DNA from: Parelaphostrongylus tenuis | Lineage: Eukaryota; Nematoda; Chromadorea; Rhabditida; Metastrongylidae | Assembly (NCBI GenBank): GCA_019055375.1 | Contig: JAHQIW010000721.1 | Location: 172,764-236,763, forward strand | DNA length: 64,000 nt | Reading direction: 5' to 3' | In this document: positions 49,395-60,099 of the stretch, one piece after another | Layout of the letters: each line of letters begins with the position of its first letter | How positions within the stretch are numbered: position 1 is the stretch's first letter | The notes under the pieces: generated by a model | Databases searched by the model: none | What the model was told of the DNA's origin: nothing | Seen by the model: the letters and a program-made list of their open reading frames with translations, nothing else | Program-made: the position numbers and the translations under genes

Positions 49395-49642
49395 GGTCCG
49401 TCTTCACAATGTTTTTCTTTTTCCCATAGTGCGAATCCCAGTACTTCTAGCATTCGGTTCGTTTTTTCGTCTTCTTTTTGAATGAACGTATTAATTGAGC
49501 GAGTCTCTTTGCAATCTAATGGATAGCCGGGCTGTGGTGTTCCATAGGGCGCTGTCGCTGACTGTCGAAGGAGTTGGGGGTGGAGTTCGGCTCCACATGC
49601 ATCGACGACGAGCATCGCAACCAGGCGGCCACGGCGCCTCTG
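49395..49642 (-). repeat. SINE-b copy
   Basis: On the minus strand: gcgccgtggccgcctggttg, gatgctcg, gtggagccgaactccacccc, ccacagcccggctatccatt, a diverged core and the tail gggattcgcactatggga. It aligns with 11320-11567 over its whole length. The head runs straight into a TA microsatellite. Confidence 0.6.
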
Positions 49643-49780
49643 TATATATATATATATATATTATATATATATATATATTTATTATTATATTTATATTATT
49701 TATTATTATATATTTATTACTAGTATATATGTATATTTATATGATATATAGAAAAGTATATTTATATGGATTATATATAT
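49643..49780. repeat. (TA)n and TATT-rich tract
   Basis: A nearly pure ta run (49643-49678) continues as ttattatatttatatta-type sequence for another 100 bases. Confidence 0.9.
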
Positions 49781-50649
49781 CGCAGCTGGGCGTGCCGTTC
49801 GCGAAAAGGTATGTATTTCCAGCTGTTATTGAATTTTTCTCTTTACCTTCTTGATAGTTCTGTAATCAGTCGATAGCTTGGAAGATTTATTCTGATAATA
49901 AGCTTGTTGTGCGAGAATACTTCGGTACGCCCTACTAATAAATAAAAGATGACGCTTTGCAATCACAGTCCGTTTCTTCTAATCATAGCGGAATTTTGAT
50001 ATTATGGAGTTTATTTTCAAAAAAGAATAGCACATAACTGCCTTGAAAATTCTTACTTTGAAAACAATCTCTCTCGCATGCAATCGCATTCCAAGGGGTC
50101 ACGCTCATGAGCTCTCGCTTTTTTTTTACAAAAGACTTTTTCCACTAGATTGTTAGTATTTATTCGACAGTTGAAATCGAGTGGATTTTAAAGGTATAAG
50201 GTATATTTTACTTCTCAAATGACTTGTTATTTGCGCGGTAACAGTCGGAATAGAATTTTGTTTCATATTTGAGAATTTGTCGTCGGATAAATTTTTACTC
50301 TGAACAGTCAATAACCATTCGATAGCGCAAATCCAAACAAAAACGTAAATTAGTTCTGGAGAGGACTCTCTAAAACGCTACAAGAGTCAAAAGAACATTG
50401 GGTTTCGCGCTCCAAAGGGTGGGATTTGGCGACGTTGGCTCGAAGTCACCGCGCTTCTTACAACGTATCGATTAACTGCGAAACGTGATCTCCTTTTATC
50501 TGCTATTGTCAACAAGGAGCTCTTCTAGAAATCAAGTCACTACAGGAATTTTCAAGATTCAAGCTATTAGACAATTCCTAAAAGTCAGGTGGATAAGCTT
50601 TGTTTCAACAAGAAATGCATGAGTGTAAAAGATACTAGGTTGCAAAAAA
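49781..50649. other. Unassigned, with repeat D end blocks
   Basis: At about 50135-50175 (ccactagattgttagtattt) and 50290-50330 (gtcaataaccattcgatagc) two end blocks of repeat D occur in direct orientation about 150 bases apart, as in its other copies. The rest is unassigned. Confidence 0.4.
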
Positions 50650-51230
50650 TCTTCTGGGACAGTTGTAACAAACTGAAAAATTCATGTATGATTTTCAAAC
50701 AAAAACAGCAACTTCTACGACTTTCTGCCATCGGTCCGCCAAGTTTGAATCTTGTCGAATGCCGTCATTCCTTCGATTTCGAATCTAAGAACTCTTGACA
50801 TGCTTCTTCAACATCATCGAACGATTTAGAACGGCGACCTTCCGAAAAGTGTTACTACAGTAAGTTCATGTGGATCTTGCCGTGGCATTTCGTAGACAAA
50901 GTTAAGGTGGTGGAGACGAGTTAGCACAGTTGCATGAGAAACAACAAGTTCGGCTGCCAGTTCGCGTGCACTTTACGACCGTTCATCTTCCAAAGCAGCA
51001 ATTATTTGGATGTTCGTTGTTCAACTTTGCTGGACGTCCTGAACGAGGCTTATTTCGAGGGTAAGATCTCTTGCATTAAAGCGTCGAAACCAGCGTCCAG
51101 CACCAGATTTGCCTGTTGTGTCTTCCCCTTCAACTTCGTTGATTTCGTCGACTGCAGCTCGCTATGAAGGACCTTTTCTCCAAAGAGATGACGTACTAAA
51201 ACACGAATTCAATTGTATCGCCGGACACGG
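50650..51230 (-). mobile_element. mariner remnant with central deletion
   Basis: Read on the minus strand, transposase pieces follow in order: IRVLVRHLFGEK (first helix), AGRWFRRFNARDLTLE (start of the linker), SARELAAELVVSHATVLTRL (second helix-turn-helix), FVYEMPRQDPHEL (the WVPHEL motif), then directly a C-terminal block with GRRFKSFDDVEEACQEFLDS-like coding and LADRWQKVVE. The catalytic core is missing. Several frame changes and stops interrupt it. No clear inverted ends were found. The sequence differs from both other mariner families in the window. Confidence 0.75.
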
Positions 51231-52289
51231 AGGAGGCTTGCAACAGAGTAAAATTGAAGATGCATATTATCTAGATCTTCACTGAAAAAATGCTGCATAA
51301 AAAACTGTAGTATTTCCAAGATATGCATGAGAGTTATCTCATGCTTATTGAAGTGACGCAGAACTTTCTCTCCAACTGCAGTATTTTTATTTCTGCTGTC
51401 GGAGCGCATCAAGGAAGCCAATCTGAAAATAAGTATACCTTTCAAATGCTCGAGATTTTGGCTATCAAACAGTCATTAGGATTTGAAAAATCGAGAAACG
51501 CTGTTTTCCAAGAGGTCAAGACAGGATGCGGATATCGAAAGAGATCCAAATTTGCAAAACCCAATCTTCTTTTGAGTATTACAGTGGTCTAAGAAGTCCC
51601 TTCCACAAACCAAGGGACCGTTGAAATTGTTGGAAATCTTATTTCGTCTGCTTTTAGAAATAAAATGCGTCTTTCAAATTTACTTATTTTAGCCATCAAA
51701 CAGTTACCAAAAGTTTTACACAAGTAGAAATTGCGTTTTCGAAAAGGACTTAAACAAGATGGAGGCAAGGGAAAAGAACCGTATCTTTCTATCTCTTTTT
51801 CGTATATATAGCTATGAATAAAGAATTTGAACAAAATTACACACTGACCTGCGAGATGGGAATCTGAAGTGCACTAATAATTAAAAATTAAAATATTGAG
51901 AGTTATCGATGGAGTGGGATTGCATGCAGTGAGCAGCACTATTTTTAACAAACCATTCACTGTTTTCCTCTTTTCAGTCAGTTCGGTAGTTTTTTATGTA
52001 CTTTGTAGATAAAGGATATGAAATTGAAATAGATAAAAGAGAACCTTAATTGAATTATGGTGAAGTATAAATAAATATCATAGAAATGTTCGATGAAAGT
52101 TCTAAATATAGCCTTTTCATAAATACTAGGTTCTTTCTTTTGAAAGTGTGGATTGTGAATGGTGTAATTGCGTTATTTGTAATAAAACAACCTTATTGGA
52201 AATCGAGAAAACTTATCTTGATTAGCTGAAGCTAGGTTGGTGAAATAGTCGTAATCTTATTAAAGTCTGTCTACCATATTCGACCATAT
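51231..52289. other. Intergenic stretch, nothing recognised
   Basis: Open frames at 51323-51592 (+) and 51589-51834 (-) have no motif or splice support. Confidence 0.4.
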
Positions 52290-52673
52290 CACCACCTGTA
52301 TCAACTGTCGTCCCGTTGATCGTCGAGTGACTCGAGCGGGTACCAGTAACTCTTCCATTTTTCCCTATCGCGTGCAAGAGTAGCCCAGTGGGTCCTCCTC
52401 GCTCTAGGGATTCGCTGAGCATCATATCTTTCTTCTATCGCTTTCGTGAAGAAATCGGACCAACGGATCAGTGGTCTTCCTTTAGAGCGCTTGACGTCCC
52501 GAGGAATCCAGTCGGTAACGGCTCTCGTCCATCGGTTGTCGTTGAAGCGCATCACGTGTCCGGCCCACCTTATTTTCGATATCCTGGCGTGTAGAACGGC
52601 GTCTCTGATTTCGATCGTTGACGTAGGATTCGACAGCAACAAATATGGGCCTCATTCGACCATGTACTGACAC
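52290..52673 (-). mobile_element. Non-LTR retroelement 3' end, longer copy
   Basis: The frame at 52301-52642 holds the C-terminus of an endonuclease-reverse transcriptase: IRDAVLHARISKIRWAGHVM, RFNDNRWTRAVTDWIPRDVK, a GRPLIRWSDFF block and SLESLDDQRDDS. A frameshift near 52640 puts the upstream part in another frame (MSVHGRMRPIFV). The same tail occurs at 32861-33036. About 115 codons are left of a protein of several hundred residues or more. The reverse transcriptase palm motifs are absent. This is a dead 5'-truncated copy. Confidence 0.8.
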
Positions 52674-52810
52674 AGAAATCCTACTGATTGACCAAGAAAG
52701 TGCAAATTTTATTAGAGGACTACCACATTAGCATTAGAGCGCTTGCTGCCAGCTTCTCTTTGCAGTCGTCTCAATCGTCCGCCAGATGAAAATGATGCCA
52801 TCAGCAAAAG

Positions 52811-52873
52811 GATATATATATATATGTACGTATATACATAGATATATATATAGTATATATATATATATATATA
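52811..52873. repeat. (TA)n microsatellite, interrupted
   Basis: About 60 bases of ta and gtatata units. It produces the Tyr/Ile-repeat part of a minus-strand frame that is not a gene. Confidence 0.9.
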
Positions 52874-53084
52874 ATGTTAAAGAAAGCTTGTTATCACCTG
52901 ACCTACACATTTCCATCGAAAATGTTTTAGGAAACAAACAACTCGACATTCTCTTTCCTTCATAACAAGAAACCTTTATGTTATTTCTCAGAATTGAAAG
53001 GTTCAATTGTGCAATGTCGTGAAAGTTTTGAGTTCATGCCCGTTATACCGGGCGGAATCAAGAAACGACTCCTTTTCTTGGACA

Positions 53085-53900
53085 AGAAGTTTTTCTAGGA
53101 GTGTTAGCAATAGTTTGAAAGCTTAAGTTTCGGGATACTGCTCTACATGCTTATCCTTCAAAAAAGTCTCTTTACAGAGCTGTATCATTCAAAATTATAT
53201 CACATTTTACACGCGCTCTTTCCTTTTATCATTATCGCTCATATATTTGGCTGGGCAAAACTTTTTCGTAGACTGCTAGTAATCATTTGATGAGACAAAT
53301 CTCGAAGATTTCAAAATGTGTCTACCGTTTCAGTAAGTCTCCTGTGTAGCACCGTAGCAAAAGCAAAAATTTCGTGTCTCACACCCGTGTATTTCTCGAA
53401 GAACAGATTCCTCCCTTGAATTATGCGTAACCATTCGATAGAGTTCGTTTTCACAATCCCAACGCTCGGCTTATTTTCCGGAAAAAACCGCTTAACTGCA
53501 GTGTAGCAGGAGAAATAAGATCGAGTTTACCACATGCGGGCATCTGTTTTACGGCTAGTGTGCGGGCTGGGTGGGAGCCGAAATGGCATTTTGCAATCCA
53601 TCGATCGATCGTACTTGGGCGACTCACATGTGGATGCGACTTCTGTTATTCAATTTAGGATTTTTCACTGCTTTGAGCGAAATATCAGATGAAACGCATG
53701 ACCTTGACACTATAACATTTCCTGTACACTTTCATAAGCTTTTCGTGCTTCCGGCGAAGTAATAGTAAAACTCGCAGCCGGTGTAAAGCACTATTTTTGA
53801 ATGCTACAGCGATGTGAAAAGGTGATCTTAAAATACAAGCACGTAGCGCACGGAAAGTACCAGATTTTGTTTCGATGAGTGAGATATTACTCTTTTGCGA
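53085..53900 (+). repeat. Repeat D, copy B (most complete)
   Basis: The order is: an end block (tttttctaggagtgttagca), an inverted block (gtatcattcaaaattatatc), an internal end-like block (agactgctagtaatcatttg), a second such block (gcgtaaccattcgatagag), then ctgcagtgtagcaggagaaa, gtgtgcgggctgggtggga, agcttttcgtgcttccggcg, cagccggtgtaaagcactat and gctacagcgatgtgaaaagg. The inverted block near the left end and the last two blocks near the right end pair as imperfect inverted repeats. No transposase frame is seen, so the element is non-autonomous. Confidence 0.6.
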
Positions 53901-54292
53901 ATGTGTGTTTCCACCGTTGAATTGGCTTTATAAGTTCATATGTAATACAAAAGACGATAGTAATAAACTTCTGTAGAACGATGTAGTGAAGTATGATTGT
54001 TCTCTTTCTTCTTCCCATAATTCGTCACACAGTGCATCTGCATACGCAATCTGCATATCTGTAGTGTGCCGGAAAGGATCGCACTGCTCTTGTGCATGTA
54101 GACATACTCACATCACGAATTAACGTTATTTTAAGTAATTGATGGGTCATTTTGTGGATTCGTTTGTGACGTGTCTTTTCGCTATTCAAGTTTTGGAAGC
54201 TATTAAAGGTTACATTCTCTTAAATATTTACTTAGTAGCGTTGGCTCTTTCCTAAAGGAAATTGCTTCACCTTGCTGGCAATGAAAAAGGAC
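53901..54292. other. Intergenic stretch, nothing recognised
   Basis: No feature supported. Confidence 0.4.
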
Positions 54293-54481
54293 TCAGTTTT
54301 TGCGATTAGCACTGTTAGAGGGGGAATTAAGCAGAAGAAGGAGAACAGCATGGGCCGCATCGGGTCTCTTGAAAGCCACCGACCAAATAGGATCAGAAGC
54401 TCCATGCCCAACTTTTTGTTTCAATAGTTCTTCCATCATTTTGTTATGCAGCAAGGACGTAGGATGATGCTTCAACCGCAT
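54293..54481 (-). CDS. Short ORF, unknown (62 aa)
   Basis: The frame starts MRLKHHPTSLLHNKMMEELL and includes SDPIWSVAFKRPDAAHAVLL before a Ser/Asn-rich end. Amino-acid use is balanced and the block is GC-richer than its flanks, but no splice sites or known domain were found. Confidence 0.18.
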   Translation of the reverse strand: MRLKHHPTSLLHNKMMEELLKQKVGHGASDPIWSVAFKRPDAAHAVLLLLLNSPSNSANRKN

Positions 54482-54921
54482 CGAGAGATTTCAATCAGCA
54501 TTCACAACGTCTAACTGCTTTGCATAGCTTAGATCTTTGAAAACTATCCCATACTCTAGATCCAAAGATATGTTATCGATAGCGAAGTACAGAAGATTGG
54601 TTACATTCTAAGAAGAGCGCATGACAAATGCGATAAATTACTTTGATTATTTTCTGAAAAATTACTTAAAACATTATATAATATGATGACTTATCTTAAA
54701 CATTTAGTGAGGTCTGCTGTGACACTTAAACAGTGTTAGACACGTATTTCGCCACTACAGGCTCATCAGAAGCACGGTGGCTTTTGATTCAGTTATCAGT
54801 CCCATGTAGAGGAATATACTCCTTACATATAAAGAAATCAGCACCGATTTACTTACGCTGCCCGTGAAGTGTTTTTAAGCGAAGTTGTGACAAAAGCAGT
54901 CTCTCATTGGGTTTGGATGAG

Positions 54922-55328
54922 GCGAGTTTGGCGGTCAAATGTCCCTTCCTCAAAAGCCTGTAAACAGCTCTCGACAGATGGCAATCGTTGAGCCGGCCAA
55001 ATACACAGGGGCTCAATCCTGCAGATGAGCAAATCTGTCGGCGCCAAAGAGTTTAAGTACTCCAACGTTCAGGTACCGCCCAGTGAAACCTGTTGCTGAT
55101 AAGGGCAACGCTGAATTGGCTTATTGATAAAGAGCAGCGGAGTCTTTCAGGTTTCGCAGATGCGGGCCTAAATCAGCACGGAAGCCGGAAAATGGCTGCG
55201 GCTCATGGTTTTTATTACTGTTAACTTCTGCAGACCCTTCTTGAAAAGCTGACGTCGATTTTGGAGATTGTGGAGTGGTTCTTATGAATAACTTCTCAAT
55301 CCTTGGGCAACACTACCGCCAAACTCGC
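54922..55328. mobile_element. Putative non-autonomous TIR element
   Basis: A perfect 14-base inverted repeat, gcgagtttggcggt at 54922-54935 and its complement at 55315-55328, bounds 407 bases of GC-richer DNA. The similarity fades inward. No target duplication is obvious and no transposase is encoded. Confidence 0.45.
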
Positions 55329-55345
55329 ACCAGCTATTGATCGAG

Positions 55346-55594
55346 TCATTCGTCGAGCCTTTGAAAGCCGTTCTTCTTCCATCTTTTTGGTCCAGGAAGT
55401 AAATTCGAGCAGTCTTGTAATTGTGTTAGTCTATTTTTTGACAGTGTTTCCGATGCTTCAATAGCTGATTCTGAACTTCTTGAGTCGCTTTGCTTGTCAA
55501 CCGCTCCGGGCTTCGTTTTTTCGAGAATGGATCTTTTAAATGTTTTCCGGATCAAACGAAGTAGTTGAACGATGTTTTCAACAGCGTTCCTCAA
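55346..55594 (-). CDS. Short ORF, unknown (82 aa)
   Basis: The frame begins MRNAVENIVQLLRLIRKTFK, continues with a Ser/Glu-rich stretch, SDSRSSESAIEASE, and ends KKNGFQRLDE just outside the TIR element. It is preceded by a C-run-rich patch (55600-55635 on the + strand). The composition would suit a cytoplasmic helical protein segment. No family is recognised and no acceptor is clear. Confidence 0.22.
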   Translation of the reverse strand: MRNAVENIVQLLRLIRKTFKRSILEKTKPGAVDKQSDSRSSESAIEASETLSKNRLTQLQDCSNLLPGPKRWKKNGFQRLDE

Positions 55595-55884
55595 TCCTCC
55601 CCCTTCCCCCTCTCTGCCGCCCCCCGCCCCCCAGTGTTTCTAAAACTTTTCACGGCTGTGTAGACACTTTCTGGCTTGAATCCACTCGAATTTAACAATG
55701 TCGGTCATTTTCATAACCGTTTTGTGCAACTCACCCACTGAGAGACGTTGATTTTTTTACAATCCATGGCTTGAGCACTGTTGACACAATCGACTTTCTT
55801 GTCCTCATATAGCACCACGATATAACGGAAAGCTAAACCAGCACCAAATAAGGAGCAAGGGCATAGCAGAAGGTGCAACCAGCG

Positions 55885-56034
55885 TTAGATGGTATTTGGA
55901 GTTCTTTCGGCCGCCACTAGCAGCGTGACCAAGCTAGTCGCTGTCGTGGCCACCAACGCGGCCATGCTAGACGCGATCCCAAGTGCATGAGGCCGTGCCA
56001 AACGTATCAGAACCGCCATCATCATCAGATCCAT
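55885..56034 (-). CDS. Short hydrophobic ORF in a GC-rich island (49 aa)
   Basis: ATG at 56034 opens 49 codons to a TAA. The peptide starts MDLMMMAVLIRLARPHALGI and is followed by Ala/Val/Thr/Leu-rich residues, long enough for one or two membrane passes or a signal-anchor. The surrounding 180 bases are markedly GC-richer than the window. It may be a first exon, or part of an unknown repeat. No downstream exon could be joined. Confidence 0.22.
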   Translation of the reverse strand: MDLMMMAVLIRLARPHALGIASSMAALVATTATSLVTLLVAAERTPNTI

Positions 56035-57479
56035 AAATGCACGAAGCCGCTGAACCACTATAGTGATCTTATCATTATTGCTCGTTGTATTGCGTAGTCG
56101 TTTTTACTGTCGTAATTTTTTTGTCGTTTATTAAAGATATTACGTGGGTAAAGATTCAGTTACCTTAGTTTGTGGTACCGCTTTCACGTGGCAACTGTAG
56201 CGACTCACTAAATCCGTGGAATGCTACTTCAAGCGCGGAATAAATAAACAGATTCTAGACCACAATTTAACAAAGAGTTTAACAAATTTGTCAGAATTAG
56301 CAAAAAATCAATTAATCAATATCAAAATTAAGAAAATACAAGATCATCACTTTCCCCATATTCTGTATAAATGAACAGATAATAAATGCATATTTACATA
56401 TGTGTATGTATATATACATCAGGTGGGTACGTGTTCGTTGATAGTACCGCCATAAAAATGATGTTGTTCCGACGACTGTGCACTTTCATACATGAAATTC
56501 CATAATTTCTACTTTTGAATATGACATGAAAACTTCCGCAGTTATTATGAATTGTGGCTGTTATTGCGTATATTGCATGTGGTAGTGCCACAAACGTTCA
56601 CTATAGCACTTCGCATGGCAGAGGATGGATCTTGAACGTGATCCAAAAACTGAGGCAAAGTTGTTATTTGATGACATAAGTGAATTAGTGGATTCTTTTT
56701 TTTGTATGAAAGATATTCATAACATGCATATGATTAAGCAGATTCCATTCACTTTGTTGATTTAGTAAGCAAGTCTGTAAAAGATAGTTTGAAGTAAATG
56801 AAGTTTGGCATCATCTTTGAACAAAAGGACAAAATCATGTCTACTTGGAGAGGTTTTTAGAAAGCTGACTGTAGCTATACTCGTTTCCACACCGCAGAAG
56901 CTGACATTTTGAAGACGACGACTATTTCAGCAATGATACAGATAACTCCACCGAATTCCTTTAGGACTCTGGAACGACAGAGCAATGAAATTCCATGGCC
57001 GGCTGTCACGGTGGCAAAATATAAATCTTGCTTACAATTAGAACTATGAACAAACGCCATGGCATTTTTTTATTATTGACAACAAAATCGTTAAGAAATT
57101 AGTATTAAAACAGGAAACACTGCCATTTCGAAGGAAAAAGCTATTTGAAGAACTCCGGTCAATGTAAATCGTCACGCTCGTGCAAAAACAGAAGTGGTAA
57201 TGTAATATCTTCGAAAACATTCCAAAGCAGAAGCTACAGTAGCAAGCATACAGGAAATTGATAAATGTTCGCATAAAGAACCACTGAACCTTATCGTCAG
57301 TTCAGGCTATGTTCGTGATGTGGCTGTCGCAAAGAGCGATAAAAGCTTTGCTTTTGAATTCCATAACACCACAAAAAGCACACAAGCAGGATACCTGCAA
57401 AATTTTGCAGAAAAATTGTAGGAGCAATTTTTAAAACCGACTTCCATTAACCTCGGCATCTTCAATGATTCATAGATTT
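56035..57479. other. Intergenic stretch, nothing recognised
   Basis: No feature supported. A short tatgtatatatacat patch lies near 56400. Confidence 0.4.
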
Positions 57480-58020
57480 TCCTTCGTAAGACAACTAAAA
57501 CGCCGGTGTAATACAATTTAATCCGACAGCTCAGTTTCGATGATTTCGCGTTCTTCACAGCCTAGACAGATCAGGTTTTCTTCAATCCAGTCAATAAAAT
57601 GCCTCCATACTTTAGCAAAAAATCACTCAAGCTAGATTTCAATCACATCAAGAGCGAAATAACTTTTCTACATACACACCGCTCCTTTGTAAGTCTTCCA
57701 CTGAGCCGCCCAAGTTGCAGTATCGCCCAAGTAATCGTGCTTAGCACTTCACGCAAATTCTGCACTGTTGGTCTCCACTTGAGACAGTTAAGTGGAAGAC
57801 TCATGAAAAGTGGTAAGTATGTGAAAAAGTATTTTGCCCTTTATGCCATAAAATCAAGGTTGGTGTCTTTCGCTGAGGTAACGGCGGTGTTCGGGTACAA
57901 CTGGATTTTAGACAACCTGATCATCCTAGGTTGTGAAGAACGGGAAAACAGCCACAACATCAGCTGATAGAATAAACTGCAATATAACAGCCTCGCGTTT
58001 GGCTTACGAGGAAAGATGTG
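57480..58020. repeat. Large imperfect palindrome (inverted duplication)
   Basis: The reverse complement of the left arm (57480-57700) matches the right arm (57785-58020) in order: cagtggaagact / aagtggaagact, ttatttcgctct / gtattttgccct, gactggattgaagaaaacct / caactggattttagacaacc, gctgtgaagaacgcgaaa / gttgtgaagaacgggaaa, and gtcttacgaaggaaaatc / ggcttacgaggaaagatg. Both arms can be read as a peptide ending in NLIxLGCEERE, so the duplicated unit may once have been coding. The centre is about 85 bases. Confidence 0.6.
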
Positions 58021-58109
58021 TGCAACAGTTATAGCAGTTGAGAGATAGACTTTCTTTCAAATTTAGCATTGTAAGTCAATCACATACTTCTTCTTGATTA
58101 TACGAAAAC

Positions 58110-58500
58110 AGGAAAATTCAGAAAACTCGTCTCCTTGGCTAACGTATCGAACAAGTTTCGTCTTCTCCACAGCCGTTCAACCGAGCCAGTGCTCCATGGT
58201 CGTTCGCCCTCTTTGTGGCCTTCCATGTTGTACAAATCGGATTGCTCCAGAATGATCTGTTCGTTGGAATACATTGTTGGTTGGTGAATTATCACCGGCA
58301 ACGGTCCTGTATAACTGGAGCTCCCCTTTTAACCCTTTAGCGATGCTCCTCCGAAGAAGGTCCGACTCGAACGACAACGTAAGTCACAACGAGGACGAAC
58401 GGTTGTGAAGCATCGGCTAGGATCAATCGCTACATGAGAAGACGAAACGTGTCGAAACGTTAGCCGAACAAGAAGGATTTTTCATAAATCGTGATTTCAC
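58110..58500. repeat. Probable dispersed-element 3' region
   Basis: This GC-richer block ends with ctacatgagaagacgaaacg followed by tgtcgaaacgttagc. Such a duplicated cgaaacg motif is typical of the 3' ends of some retroelements, but no reverse transcriptase or endonuclease frame is visible. The minus-strand frame at 58098-58301 has no recognised domain. The assignment is inference only. Confidence 0.25.
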
Positions 58501-58669
58501 TAATAGGAAGTTATAATAGTGTTCCCATCAATTTTTTGATTCAGTCAATAGTTCATATGAAAATAACATCGTAATATACGCGATTTCCTTCGAGTGCTTT
58601 ATTTAAGGACGCAACGCTCAAATTTTCAATAGATTCGCTTTCATTAATTATTTGTAGCAACTATGTCAT

Positions 58670-59115
58670 GTGGTCTGGTAACAGTGCTCTTGTAGGGCGG
58701 AGCCCGAGACACGTGTTTCTTCGGTCAAGACAGATCCTTCTTCAGCCGGGCAGTTAACACTCGCGTTCGTCTGTCGATCTTTTATAGTCTATTCTCTTTT
58801 GTGAGAGCTCACACTCCTTATATGAGAAGATCGTCGACGACGTATCGTGAGCCCACTCTATGTTCAAGCAGAAGTTTTTCACCTAACACAGAGTGTTTTG
58901 CGCACTCGATTGGCTAGCTGCTGTATTTTTTATGCATTTATACCTTTCCTTGCGTAGTGACATAGAGTTGTAAAATCGTAGGCGTCGTCGAGCATACATC
59001 TGTATAAAAGGTAGTGTGATGGCTCCCAAGAGAACTTGACATATAAAGAGATTGGGACAGACGACGACCTCTGCCCGCTGATGATTCTGTAAGGACGAAC
59101 CCACGTGTCTCCGGC
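58670..59115. repeat. Possible second retroelement-like block
   Basis: On the minus strand, ggctgaagaaggatctgtct, ccgaagaaacacgtgtctcg and, further on, ccggagacacgtgggttcg form related strings. They resemble element 3' ends with repeated charged codons. No long frame is intact. Confidence 0.2.
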
Positions 59116-59514
59116 TGTAGGCAAGAATGGGCCCTACTAGACAGTAAAAAAAATAACAAAATAATAAGAAAAAAAAAAAAAAACATGACATGTTGGCTCA
59201 AATAACAAGCATGCGTAGATATCTCATTATATATCTTGACTCCGTATCACTTGATATTTTTGGGGCAGGCAGATATATAGCGTATACAGGTGTGTAGATA
59301 TGTATGTGTACGTGTAAAAGTGGTGGCAAAAAACAGGCGCCAATATGAACGGTTAGAGTCACTGAGCCCCCTAATAGAGTGAGATGCGGGTCCGTCCGTT
59401 GATCGGCCACTGCTGAAGAGATTTAACGATTCTCAAAGTCGTCGATGAGATTAAGGAGGGTGAAGGTACTGGCTTGGCGACAAACTTGACTGTGTGGCAG
59501 ATAGTTTGAGCACT

Positions 59515-59760
59515 TCAAAGAGAGGCAATTTGTTTTACGAAGCGTACTCTCGTTCTGAGCCAGCCACATCTGTTGCGGATAAAAGTGACTTGCAAATACC
59601 TTGGGTTCTGAGTTTTCATAAAGTACTCGTGATTTAGCTGAAGGGCTTTAATGTTGTCACCGTAGCAAATCACTGTCAGACAAGTTGCACCTAGTTGACT
59701 TGTGTCGCCCGAGTACGATTCAAATAGCGCCCTCGAAGGAGTCCAGCGGGCATCCGCCAT
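59515..59760 (-). CDS. Short ORF, unknown (81 aa)
   Basis: The frame contains ATCLTVICYGDNIKALQLNH and GWLRTRVRFVKQIASL and lies in a GC-richer block. No acceptor or donor is clear, and no family is recognised. It could be a gene fragment or part of the neighbouring repeat. Confidence 0.18.
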   Translation of the reverse strand: MADARWTPSRALFESYSGDTSQLGATCLTVICYGDNIKALQLNHEYFMKTQNPRYLQVTFIRNRCGWLRTRVRFVKQIASL

Positions 59761-60099
59761 AGAGGCTCATCCGATTATGGCCTCGCATCGATCTAGGTGG
59801 CAGCACTTTGTAGTGGGACTTGTCGATTTGGAGTATTTAATGAAGTTGAAGTGGAAGGGCATGTACTAATGATATTTTTTCGATTTCATAGTGGAACTCG
59901 GGATAGTACTTGTTGAGCTAGATCACGTACCACTGTAGAACGGATGGCCAGAGAGTCGTCGGTATCAATGGTGGTCTTTAGACTTTCTCCAATAAGGAGT
60001 AGAGTAAAACTATTGTTGTGTTTGTATGTTAGATTGCGCGATTCTTATCCCTTTATCGCTGGAAAGCGAAATACAGAATCAGTACCCCTCTCAGTGGGG

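Noticed and set aside
49495..49854. 119-codon + strand frame
   Set aside because: It runs through the antisense of a SINE-b copy and the TA/TATT tract.
52388..52594. + strand frames over the retroelement end
   Set aside because: Antisense to the recognised reverse transcriptase C-terminus.
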